Assembly: GCA_946999045.1 (NCBI GenBank) | Contig: CAMQBR010000001.1 | Span: 1-64,000 of the forward strand | Length of the DNA stretch: 64,000 nucleotides | Reading direction: 5' to 3' | From: an uncultured Prevotella sp. | GTDB taxonomy: Bacteria > Bacteroidota > Bacteroidia > Bacteroidales > Bacteroidaceae | Part shown: positions 28,301 to 35,915 of the stretch, piece after piece | Position numbering within the stretch: position 1 is the stretch's first letter | Layout: each line of letters starts with the position of its first letter | Notes under the pieces: generated by a model | What the model was told of the DNA's origin: nothing | Database searches by the model: none | The model's input: the letters and a program-made list of their open reading frames with translations, nothing else | Made by a program: the position numbers and the translations under genes

Positions 28301-28661
28301 TTTTTGTAGTACGTGTATATCCTGTTACCACCACTTGGTCTAGTGTTTCTGCATCATTCTCCAATACTATATTTTTTGTTAAAGGCGAATTGATTTTCAA
28401 TACCCTCGATTTCATACCAAGATACGAAACAGTAATGGTATTACCTTTCTCCACCCACAACGATATTTTACCATCTACATCGGCAATTACTCCTACAGGC
28501 TCACCTTTTACCTTAATAGTAGCACCTGGCAGAGGGGTTCCCTCAATGTCGACAATGGTTGTTGTTATCTGTATCATGGTTTCGCTCTTTGGAGTGTTTT
28601 GAGCATGAATGCCAATGGATAGCAAACAGAAACAAATCCATAAAAATGCTTTTTCTCTCAT
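25353..28661 (-). CDS. SusC/RagA-family TonB-linked outer-membrane transporter
   Basis: A large transporter of 1102 residues from the Met opening the signal peptide (MREKAFLWICFCLLSIGIHA); a start 14 codons earlier is less likely. It has the N-terminal carboxypeptidase-D-like domain (GTPLPGATIKVKGEPVGV), the TonB-box region and plug (DQVVVTGYTRTTKKRVTGS), and the SusC signature DASAAAIYGSRAAGGVIVVT. A C-terminal beta-barrel follows. It forms the TonB-dependent channel of the SusCD pair. It is preceded by the S9 peptidase and followed by susD. Confidence 0.95.
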   Translation of the reverse strand: MREKAFLWICFCLLSIGIHAQNTPKSETMIQITTTIVDIEGTPLPGATIKVKGEPVGVIADVDGKISLWVEKGNTITVSYLGMKSRVLKINSPLTKNIVLENDAETLDQVVVTGYTRTTKKRVTGSVATITAKDLDKNPTANLDMLLKGKMAGVDIKAVSGRPGETAKVRIRGINTITGNADPLWVVDGVPLQKDFPVISKAQMLQNNFSDIFATGIAGINPNDIESVTVLKDASAAAIYGSRAAGGVIVVTTKRGVAGKLRINYSINATMVTRPPRSLNLMNSQEKLSWEQELWKEFSLPYFSKKERYPVIGAVGMIRSGYGPYKGMTKEQQDAEIERLGSHTTNWFDELFRNSLSQSHNLSLSGGTDKSTYYISLGYLDNVGLVKKTDYSHYSINSKLDMKPTKRIKLGLSLDLGWQTSNSPSLVVDLFKYAYFANPYERPYDEHGNYTPDMTYQSIGLVNGGKSLSPLPDNGFNIMRELDETLSKTQNFSSTVIGNLSINILNNLCFEGLASYSYTTNNGNNVLGKHTYAAWIDRPFDQGDISSKRIYSSIAQSSSYNSSYNVRGQLHYFNTFKDKHYFSSLLGAEVRGQYIKSIYTKCYGYDPVSGNSAMPVFPESKEFKYNDLKRYALLIDNLSGQNIVEDRFASFYFSADYVYNNRYIVSFTGRTDGSNNFGSKEQFNPTGSLGLSWNVDQEAFMAKLKSVISSLSVRTAYGFTGNINKSVYPQLVMDYRQSFRKTDTDYYRMGFIKKAPNPNLRWEKTCDMKLSVDMGLFNDRIRLIGEVYKRITSDVVSDVFIPYSTGFQRQAFNTSKLSNTGAELTLSAGVIKSKNWNFFVSGNVAYNRNRLLEYKSVTSGLSEGVYVGYPIGAIFSGKVKEIDRRLGMITYEVRPDAVFETAADHNNADNYRFYLGTSNAPTNGGYSMTLSYKQISMSLAGSFSLGGKIINEIKCPVYYGSVQGTKVEYIPTQVNDLYVNHLNVVRDVVNRWTPANHRTDAHPRILDRYGKYYGLDNYIVSAESIVRASMLEDVSYLKIGSLSLAYSFNNKLIQRIGLRSLNVSFIADNIYTFTNYSGLDPESPGAVYPMARSFSMGVLVGF

Positions 28662-28745
28662 AAAAGTTCTTTTAGTTTTTGAAGTGATTATACTTTGTCG
28701 CATTTTTTTTACTTCAATTACAACAATTCACCACACCTCTGTTAG

Positions 28746-30986
28746 TTATTGATGTTCTACTATATCAATATCTTCAATATATAAGTTTAATAAATGTTTA
28801 CAGAAATAATACCGTATCATATTATCATAATAAGGACCGTATAAGGCATGATCCATACCAGGAAACACCATAAAGTCGAAACGCTTATGAGCTTTTATCA
28901 AGGCATTTGCCATTCGTAAGGTACATGCCCATGGCACATTGTCGTCTACATCGCCCGACATAAGGAGTAAATGTCCCTTCAAATTTTTAGCTAACTCCAT
29001 GTTAGTGGGTATATGTTTAAGTCCATGATAGGTTTCGCCCCACCACTGTATATAGATATTGTTATCATGGTTACCCGAGGCTGCCACTCCTACTTTATAA
29101 AAATCAGGATAAGTAAGCATGGCTGTAACGGTCTCAGCAGCACCACCAGAATGTCCATAAATACCTACACGTGTAAGATCTATAAACGGATACCGATGGG
29201 CTAAGCTTTCAAGAGTGTGCTTATCGTCTGCCACAGCATAATCTCTTAATTTTCCATAACCATAGTTATAAAAGTCTTTACTACGCAAAGGAGAGCTGCC
29301 ACGAGGTTGCACATTGATAACAATAAAGCCCAATTCAGCCAAACACTGATTGCCATTATCATCAATAGTGAAGGCACGAGGCACCTGATCGGCTTGCGGA
29401 CCAGGATAAACATTAGATATAACAGGGTATTTTTTATTTATGTCAAATGTAGAAGGCAGATACATAACACCTGTCAAATCGGTTACTTGGTCGGGAGCTT
29501 TTACCCAAACGAGCTTAGGTTTTATCCATCCTGCTGCCAAAAGCTGTTGCTCACTGGATTGCTTTACCTTATAACAATGGTGGGGATTGGTAACACTTAA
29601 CACATTAAACACTGGGGGCATATCCATTCGTGAATAGGTATCAAGTGCATACTGCTTATCGTCAGACAACTCAAGTGTGTGCATACCATTGCCTTTGGTT
29701 AAGAGATGTTGTTGTTTACCATTAAGTTTTGCGCTATAATACAAACGATAATTAGGGTCAATACCCTTTTCATTGCCATATCCTGCAAAAATTATTGCCT
29801 GCGAAAGGGTATCAACATAAACAATGTTACTTGCTACCATTTGCTTACCATGAGTAATACGATTTAACAGTTTGCCTTTGTTATCATAGAGATAGTAATT
29901 GCCTCTACCCGTACGGTCAGACCACCAAATAATGTTTTTGCCATTATTAATAATGAGATAATTCATCTCATTAATATTAAGATGTGGTTTGGCTACCTCT
30001 GTAATCAATGTTTTTATCCGTCCAGTCTGCACATCAATATGGCATAATTGTAAGGTATCTACCCCCCTACTACGCCTCAATAGATACATATCTCTGTTAT
30101 TGTTCCTATCGTTTATCTCAGTATATTGGCCTTTAAACTGCTCTATGGGCATCCATTTGGCTTGCTGTGTATCAGCATTATACCAAAACAATTTGTATTG
30201 ACGCACATTTTTTTCATTGGGCAAAGGCATCTTTTTTGTTATCAACCGAGGACGTTTTTTTGCCAATGCGTTGATAATATACAAATCGCCTACCTTACTA
30301 TCATCCTGAACAAAGCATACAAACCGATGTCCATGCCACGTTCCAAGGGCGTTACTCTCGCAGAGTGTATCTTTTGCAGCACGACAGCAATAAGATGCGA
30401 AAGCTTTGCCATCGGTGGTAAGTTGGGTTATTTTCCCTGTTTTATTATTCTTTACATATAAATTATGTCGATAGCCAAGCATGGTAAACGCTGCATCGGC
30501 AGAGGTTGTTATACTTTCTTTGCCTAAATAATAAGATGTATTATCCTTTGTAACCAAACTCTTTATCAAAGATAATTTGCCATGCTGTCTATCAAACAAA
30601 AAACATCTTCCTTTAAATTTGAACGTAAACTGGCTGGTATCACCCTTATCAAACTTAACATTGATGTATCTTAACTGCTCATTGCCAAACGTACTATCGC
30701 CTGTTAACTGCTTATATTGCAGAAAGAACATTGGTGTATTGGCTATTAACTTCTCACGCTTTCCGTTGGAAGCATTCACTATATAGCGTACCAGATAGCC
30801 GTTCTCCATGCAATGATAGTTTACATATTGTGTACCATCTATCCATGTTGGAGAAGCAAGTACATCACTACCTAACCGCTGCTTTACAGCCTTTTCAGAG
30901 CAACTTTCTACTTGTTTCCAGTTAATTACTTGTGCCTGTGCAATGGTTATGTGGAAAAGTAACAAAATAATGAATAGTTTCTTCAT
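28746..30986 (-). CDS. secreted S9 prolyl oligopeptidase / dipeptidyl-peptidase IV-type enzyme
   Basis: A 746-residue protein with a signal peptide (about 1-19). An N-terminal beta-propeller (about 40-480) is followed by an alpha/beta-hydrolase domain. The catalytic triad can be placed at Ser613 (GHSGGA), Asp681 (GDVDDNVPW) and His713 (GMDHALYG). S9B enzymes release dipeptides, often Xaa-Pro, from peptide N termini. It starts 4 bp after the subtilisin gene and lies upstream of susC, which implies action on peptides made by the subtilisin before or after import. Confidence 0.93.
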   Translation of the reverse strand: MKKLFIILLLFHITIAQAQVINWKQVESCSEKAVKQRLGSDVLASPTWIDGTQYVNYHCMENGYLVRYIVNASNGKREKLIANTPMFFLQYKQLTGDSTFGNEQLRYINVKFDKGDTSQFTFKFKGRCFLFDRQHGKLSLIKSLVTKDNTSYYLGKESITTSADAAFTMLGYRHNLYVKNNKTGKITQLTTDGKAFASYCCRAAKDTLCESNALGTWHGHRFVCFVQDDSKVGDLYIINALAKKRPRLITKKMPLPNEKNVRQYKLFWYNADTQQAKWMPIEQFKGQYTEINDRNNNRDMYLLRRSRGVDTLQLCHIDVQTGRIKTLITEVAKPHLNINEMNYLIINNGKNIIWWSDRTGRGNYYLYDNKGKLLNRITHGKQMVASNIVYVDTLSQAIIFAGYGNEKGIDPNYRLYYSAKLNGKQQHLLTKGNGMHTLELSDDKQYALDTYSRMDMPPVFNVLSVTNPHHCYKVKQSSEQQLLAAGWIKPKLVWVKAPDQVTDLTGVMYLPSTFDINKKYPVISNVYPGPQADQVPRAFTIDDNGNQCLAELGFIVINVQPRGSSPLRSKDFYNYGYGKLRDYAVADDKHTLESLAHRYPFIDLTRVGIYGHSGGAAETVTAMLTYPDFYKVGVAASGNHDNNIYIQWWGETYHGLKHIPTNMELAKNLKGHLLLMSGDVDDNVPWACTLRMANALIKAHKRFDFMVFPGMDHALYGPYYDNMIRYYFCKHLLNLYIEDIDIVEHQ

Positions 30987-30990
30987 TGTT

Positions 30991-32544
30991 TTACTTTCTT
31001 ATTTTTTGAGCCAGCTTTACGGCACGAAGTGCATCTAACATACCTCCACTGATACTCATATTACACTCTTTCATTGTTCGTACACTTCGCATAAGTATGC
31101 TCACTACCTCACTTGCTGTTAGTTTTGGGAAATAACTACGTATCAATGCAGCCACACCACTTACAATAGGTGCTGCTATGGAGGTGCCATCCTCAGTGGC
31201 ATACTTGTTTCCTGGCACTACAGAAGTAATTTTTTCGCCAGGCGCAAAGAGATGAACAGTATTTTTTCCATAATTAGACATCGATGCTACATTGCCTTTT
31301 CGGGTAGATGCACCTATACGAATAAAGTTGGAATAAAATTTTCCGTTATTGTCTCTTCCTGTGGGATAGTAGGCCACACTATCAATATTAAGATGATTAT
31401 TACCTGCTGCCTGTACTACCATTACATTTTTTTTAGCTGCATAAGCTATGGCTTTGTTTACCATTTGTGGAGTAGGAGAAGTATATTTACCTAAACTTAT
31501 ATTGATAATTTTAGCCCCATTGTCTACCGCATATCTAATAGCAGTAGCCACATCTTTATCATATTCATCGCCATCGGGTGCAGCTCTTATAATCATCAGC
31601 TTGGCATTGGGGTACACACCGCATATTTTGGGGTTTCCATACTTTCCCTGAGCAGCAATAACTCCAGCTACAAATGTACCATGATAGCAACCATCTACGG
31701 TGAGGGTATGATTGCCATACAGTATATCATTGGCATTTGTCAATTCATCTCCCATGAGCAATCGTTTGTCTTTTGTATGTTCTATACCATATACCCTGCT
31801 TTGCATCAATGCCCACTTGGCATCTTGCTCATGCAAAAAGGCTGTCCACTTGGTAGCCCCATCATTCTTCAACAAGTCTACATAAAAAGTTTGTGACACT
31901 TGCTGCCACATCGTATCGGGTACCTCTATGTGCATAACACCATAGATAGTAAGCGTATCTATGTTGGTAATTTTGCGCAAAATACTATCAGCTATATGCA
32001 GTGCCTTGTTCTTTAACTTGGTAAACTGGTACATACGTAGATAGCCATCAATGCCCGCTTTCTTTTTCATCTTGAGATAAAAGCGAAATTCCTCCAAATT
32101 GTTAACATCCTTAGCTCTTACATTTTTGTATTTAGGATAGAGCCGCTTAAACTGTCGATACTCTTCGGTACCTGCACTGGTCATATTAAACTTGCCATCA
32201 GCAGTGCCCAAAAAGTTCCAGCCATGTACGTCGTCTACATATCCGTTATGGTCATTATCCTTTCCGTCAAACGGTTTTTCCTTTTTATTCGTCCATAGCG
32301 CATCCTGCAAATCTACAACCGTAGTATCAATACCCGAATCGATAATTCCCACGACAACTGTCTTGCGAGGCTTTAATTTCATCTTCTGCAAATATGCCAT
32401 AGCCCCTTTAATGTTAGCTCCTTGTATGGTATCGCAATACATAGGATACCAGTTTTGATACCTTGGTGTTTGTGAAAGAGAAGGAAAAGGAAACACTGAA
32501 AACAGAAGTCCAAATATGAATACAAGCAAATTATGTAATTTCAT
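30991..32544 (-). CDS. secreted S8 subtilisin-family serine peptidase
   Basis: A 517-residue protein with a signal peptide (about 1-25) and an almost immediate catalytic domain, with no long propeptide. The triad is Asp69 (IIDSGID), His288 (CYHGTFVAGVIAA) and Ser455 (DGTSIAAP), with oxyanion Asn382 in AAGN. About 150-170 residues, mostly Lys-rich helix, are inserted between the Asp and His motifs, more than in classic subtilisins. It is the first gene of the peptidase/SusCD operon, with its own promoter. A periplasmic or surface endopeptidase feeding the transporter is the natural reading. Confidence 0.93.
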   Translation of the reverse strand: MKLHNLLVFIFGLLFSVFPFPSLSQTPRYQNWYPMYCDTIQGANIKGAMAYLQKMKLKPRKTVVVGIIDSGIDTTVVDLQDALWTNKKEKPFDGKDNDHNGYVDDVHGWNFLGTADGKFNMTSAGTEEYRQFKRLYPKYKNVRAKDVNNLEEFRFYLKMKKKAGIDGYLRMYQFTKLKNKALHIADSILRKITNIDTLTIYGVMHIEVPDTMWQQVSQTFYVDLLKNDGATKWTAFLHEQDAKWALMQSRVYGIEHTKDKRLLMGDELTNANDILYGNHTLTVDGCYHGTFVAGVIAAQGKYGNPKICGVYPNAKLMIIRAAPDGDEYDKDVATAIRYAVDNGAKIINISLGKYTSPTPQMVNKAIAYAAKKNVMVVQAAGNNHLNIDSVAYYPTGRDNNGKFYSNFIRIGASTRKGNVASMSNYGKNTVHLFAPGEKITSVVPGNKYATEDGTSIAAPIVSGVAALIRSYFPKLTASEVVSILMRSVRTMKECNMSISGGMLDALRAVKLAQKIRK

Positions 32545-32568
32545 AAGTTTTTTTATTTAAATAAAACA

Positions 32569-32576
32569 CAAAAGTA
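32569..32576 (-). promoter_or_regulatory. -7 box for the peptidase/SusCD operon
   Basis: The minus strand reads TACTTTTG (TAnnTTTG), 24 bp before the subtilisin ATG. It is the only such box I see upstream of the six genes. Confidence 0.65.
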
Positions 32577-32926
32577 GTATTTTTAAATAAAAAAAATGCA
32601 ACTTACTTTATGATTTTCCTGTAAATATATGTAAAAAGAAAAACAAGTGATAAAATAAATATAATTATACTTGTTGAGCAAATACTCCTATTGTATTTTT
32701 ATTTTCTTTCAAAACATGATGTTATCTTATTATTTCTATGTATAATACTTTTATTATTAATTAGTTATGAGCCTATATATAGAGATTATCAGTGTTATCA
32801 ACTTTATGTATCGAAGTAAAATATATTTTTTCGACTGATGCTATAAATGTTTTTGCTATCCATTTAACCAATAATACTAATATATACAATTCATAACCAA
32901 AGCAAACAATGTATAAAAAAGTAATC

Positions 32927-32934
32927 TATATTTG
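32927..32934 (+). promoter_or_regulatory. promoter-like box facing right in the intergenic region
   Basis: TATATTTG is a perfect TAnnTTTG with predicted start near 32941. The only coding potential downstream before the opposing LysR gene is the 27-codon ORF at 33018. Confidence 0.45.
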
Positions 32935-33017
32935 CAACGGAGTTTAACCACAAAAATAAGGTATAGCAAATACTCTATTTATCTTTTCTATGGTAACCAA
33001 TTAATGAGGATAAAAAT

Positions 33018-33101
33018 ATGCAAGACGTCTATCTACTTTGCGAACTTTCTATTGGAAGTATTTTTATTTTAGCCATTATTTTTTGGAACAAACACCATTA
33101 A
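33018..33101 (+). CDS. possible 27-residue single-helix membrane peptide
   Basis: ATG to TAA encodes MQDVYLLCEL followed by a hydrophobic stretch (about 12-24, ending AIIFW) and a basic tail NKHH. That is one membrane helix with a positive cytoplasmic end. A good -7 box lies 84 bp upstream and an AGGA lies 9 bp before the start. Small size and no known homologue make it tentative; it could be a small membrane regulator or toxin-like peptide, or chance. Confidence 0.35.
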   Translation: MQDVYLLCELSIGSIFILAIIFWNKHH

Positions 33102-33108
33102 GTGGTGG

Positions 33109-34020
33109 CTATGTTAAAATATCTTTCAATGTAAAATTCGTTAAAATACTGGTTGACTGGCACAACATTCTGATAAATTCTTGGGCAGAATGTTTAATAT
33201 AGGTGCCTTTAAGTATATGGATGCAACCCTCCATCTGATTATTTGCCACATCAATAGGAATAGCTTTCAAGCCGTCTTCGTGTACAACAGTAGATTCGCC
33301 TAAAATAGATACATAGTGCGAACGATGCAATAACTGGAAGATAAGATCTACCGTGTTTACTTGAACTTTTATTTTCAAATCCAAATTTTTATCTTCTATC
33401 AACTTTTCAAAAGCCTCACGAGCTAACAGCCCATGAGCTGGTAACACTAAGCCATAATGTTCCAACTCTTCCAATTGAATATTGTTTTTTTGTGCAAGAG
33501 CATTATTAGTATTAACAATAGCGGCTAACCTATTACTGAATATTACTCTACTATCTATTTCATTATCGGTTGATAAAGGCAAGAAAGCCAATACAAAATC
33601 TACTTTTCTGCTCTTCAACATCTTCAGCAATTCGCTCATTGAATGGTAGAATATATTTAGTTTTATGCCTGGATAAGCCTTCATATATTCTATCATTGTT
33701 TCCATCATAATGGTACTAAACGAATAAGTTACACCAATATTGAGTTCACCCACCAACATCTTTTTCAAATCTTCTATATGATCTATACAAGAGTCGGTAG
33801 CTAAAACGGCTTTCTGAGCATATGGCAATAGTTCATTGCCAGGCTCTGTTAGAAAAACTTCATGACTATTGCGCTCAAATAAAGGCAAACCTATCTCTTT
33901 TTCAAGATGACTTATTTGCTGTGAAAGCGTGCTTTGTGTAATAAACAACCGTCTACTTGCTTCCGAAAAATTAAGAGTTTCGGCTACTTTCAAAAAATAC
34001 TTCAATTGTCTTATTTCCAT
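33109..34020 (-). CDS. LysR-family transcriptional regulator
   Basis: A 303-residue LysR protein from the Met in MEIRQLKYF, the usual family start; an in-frame Met 10 codons earlier is less likely. The N-terminal winged helix contains FSEASRRLFITQSTLSQQIS (about 19-38), followed by a linker helix and a two-subdomain effector domain starting GELNIGVTYSF. It resembles the CynR/CatM-like branch and lacks the OxyR cysteine pair. The target and ligand are unknown. It sits alone, between the peptidase locus and the ThrE/AspT pair, both also on the minus strand. Confidence 0.88.
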   Translation of the reverse strand: MEIRQLKYFLKVAETLNFSEASRRLFITQSTLSQQISHLEKEIGLPLFERNSHEVFLTEPGNELLPYAQKAVLATDSCIDHIEDLKKMLVGELNIGVTYSFSTIMMETMIEYMKAYPGIKLNIFYHSMSELLKMLKSRKVDFVLAFLPLSTDNEIDSRVIFSNRLAAIVNTNNALAQKNNIQLEELEHYGLVLPAHGLLAREAFEKLIEDKNLDLKIKVQVNTVDLIFQLLHRSHYVSILGESTVVHEDGLKAIPIDVANNQMEGCIHILKGTYIKHSAQEFIRMLCQSTSILTNFTLKDILT

Positions 34021-34484
34021 AACTTCTTTCTTTTCTGAAAACAATATCAATTCTCAAAGCTTAGAATAAAACATTAAAAATGGTACAGAGAGCAAGTCCT
34101 GACAGGACGACATAGAATATTTCCATAGGGACTTGTCTCTATGATTTGTCTATTTATTTTCTTCATTAAATAAAATAATACCACTATAAGTGGGCAAATA
34201 ATCATAAAACATATTCATAAGTTATGAAGCTATTGGAGCTAAGTCGTTATTTTTTTATAGTAAAACTAACAACTTGTAAAATTATCAACTACATCATTTT
34301 GTAGCCCTTTCAGGGGCTCATTGAAGAATCGTTACTTCTCTGACATAGAGGACAAGCCCATACGCTATGTAGTATGTCGCCCCCCTCAGGGCTTCATTAC
34401 TCAAATTATCTTTTTTCAATATTAGAAAAAAACTAAATACAAGGCTTGAGTCAATATACCCACAACTGTTAACTATAACGATAT
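34021..34484. other. 464-bp intergenic region with dispersed hairpin repeats
   Basis: It contains an imperfect inverted repeat at about 34089-34141 (AGAGAGCAAGTCC against GGACTTGTCTCT) and two CCCTTTCAGGGG-type repeats listed separately. No gene is seen. Confidence 0.6.
34303..34400. repeat. two CCCTTTCAGGG-type dispersed repeats
   Basis: AGCCCTTTCAGGGGCTCATT (34303-34322) and GTCGCCCCCCTCAGGGCTTC (34376-34395) are variants of the repeat clustered at 47-285, separated by about 55 bp containing GACAAGCCCATACGCTATGT. A similar AAGCCCCCTACACTATGCTA string follows the copy at 39674, so the repeat unit is longer than the hairpin. Confidence 0.6.
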
Positions 34485-35915
34485 TTACTCAACCAAATTG
34501 ATATCCTTATCCGTAGCATACACGTGTCGACGTTGCAACAATAGTTTGTACAATTTTAGCTTACGCTTGCTCTGTGTCATGTTACGTACAAAAATTTGCG
34601 GTATGGCTACACCAATAGCGATAACCATAATAACCAGTGATGCACGCATAAAATTGTGCATACCAAAGGTTACCTCGCCCACTTCTCCCTGCATTCCTAC
34701 AAAAGCGAACAACGCTCTGTACATCAATACGCCTGGAACCATAGGAATAACACTGGGCACCGACAAGCACTGATGGGGTGTGTGAACCCTGTGCATAGCT
34801 ATAGTACACACCAAACTGATAAGCGAAGAACCTACCAGCGAACCCACAATAATACCCTGATCAAGACCAATATTGCCATTGCTCGGACCCAAATATACAA
34901 AGTTACGTGAGCAAACTGCTATAATTCCACCCAGAGCTATCATTGGGAACAACCGCTTGGGCGTATTAAAAATGGTAGAGAAACCTATAGCCGATATGGC
35001 TGCTGCAATAGCAAACTCTATATAATTATGGTGTGGCGTCATGGACAAATCTTTCACAAAATTAGTAACACCACATATTTTTATGGCGAAACTAATACCA
35101 AACACCATAGCTATAATCATTAACAGCGTATTTAATGCTCGCACCCATCCCGTTTGTATGTGTCCGCTCAGCATATCATTGACAAAGTTGATGAGTGGCA
35201 CTCCTGGAACAATAAACAAGGCGCAAGCCAAAAACGGACGGAAAGGTGTATCGGTAAGCATAAATTCTGGCACCATAGAAGCAAACTCCGAACCTGGTGT
35301 AAGGAACGAACACAGCCACGCAATGATAGTAGAAAGAAACGATGCTACACAAATACCAATATACGTATTAGCTCCCTTTGTAGCCAAATACATCTTAAAC
35401 CTAAATCCTAAGATAGCTGCTATTGATGCATAAAAGAACGCAGGCCAGTCGCCACCAAATTGAATACAGAAACCACCGCAGGCAAAACCCGCACCAATAG
35501 CTACCTGCCAGTGCGACCAATAACGTTTTTTGTTAAAACACTCATCTAATTCTTTATCGTATCTCTCTAAGCTATAGTTGTGCCTAATGGCAGCCCATGT
35601 AAGATGACTAATACGTGTAATGGCAGCCATATCAATGGCATGCTTGTAACACTTGCGAAATTTGTTGTAAGAAACGCCATTGTGAAAATAATTCACCATG
35701 ATAACATTATAATTAATGTACACATGCAGATATTTCTTCTCTAATCCCAAATAAGCCTCTACTCGGTGCATATTGCGCACTATCATCGTTGTGTCTGCCG
35801 AGCAGTCCATTAAATAACAACCTACCTTTAATAATAAATCTAACTCACGATGTACCCGCTGTACATCTTCATCAATAATGTTTTCGTTTCTTTTAATTTC
35901 TGTTTGATTAACCAT
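34485..35915 (-). CDS. threonine/serine exporter family protein (ThrE-type fusion)
   Basis: A 476-residue membrane protein combining the two ThrE halves. The DUF1212-like N-terminal part (cytoplasmic segment 1-130, then about five helices) precedes the DUF3815-like C-terminal part (about 320-450, with PSVIPMVPGVLMYRALFA). In other bacteria the two halves can be separate genes. Such proteins export threonine, serine or related small molecules. It overlaps the upstream AspT-like gene by 8 bp, so the two are co-translated and may share a substrate class. Confidence 0.88.
   Translation of the reverse strand: MVNQTEIKRNENIIDEDVQRVHRELDLLLKVGCYLMDCSADTTMIVRNMHRVEAYLGLEKKYLHVYINYNVIMVNYFHNGVSYNKFRKCYKHAIDMAAITRISHLTWAAIRHNYSLERYDKELDECFNKKRYWSHWQVAIGAGFACGGFCIQFGGDWPAFFYASIAAILGFRFKMYLATKGANTYIGICVASFLSTIIAWLCSFLTPGSEFASMVPEFMLTDTPFRPFLACALFIVPGVPLINFVNDMLSGHIQTGWVRALNTLLMIIAMVFGISFAIKICGVTNFVKDLSMTPHHNYIEFAIAAAISAIGFSTIFNTPKRLFPMIALGGIIAVCSRNFVYLGPSNGNIGLDQGIIVGSLVGSSLISLVCTIAMHRVHTPHQCLSVPSVIPMVPGVLMYRALFAFVGMQGEVGEVTFGMHNFMRASLVIMVIAIGVAIPQIFVRNMTQSKRKLKLYKLLLQRRHVYATDKDINLVE

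Larger units (their letters stand above)
32545..33108. other. 564-bp AT-rich intergenic region
   Basis: It lies between the subtilisin gene and a LysR gene. It holds the subtilisin promoter at 32569, a second promoter-like box facing right at 32927, and a possible 27-codon small ORF at 33018-33101, listed separately. I see no MITE or other repeat. Confidence 0.7.

Noticed and set aside
35041..35433. 130-codon plus-strand frame within the ThrE-type gene
   Set aside because: Antisense shadow with no features; the minus frame is clearly coding.
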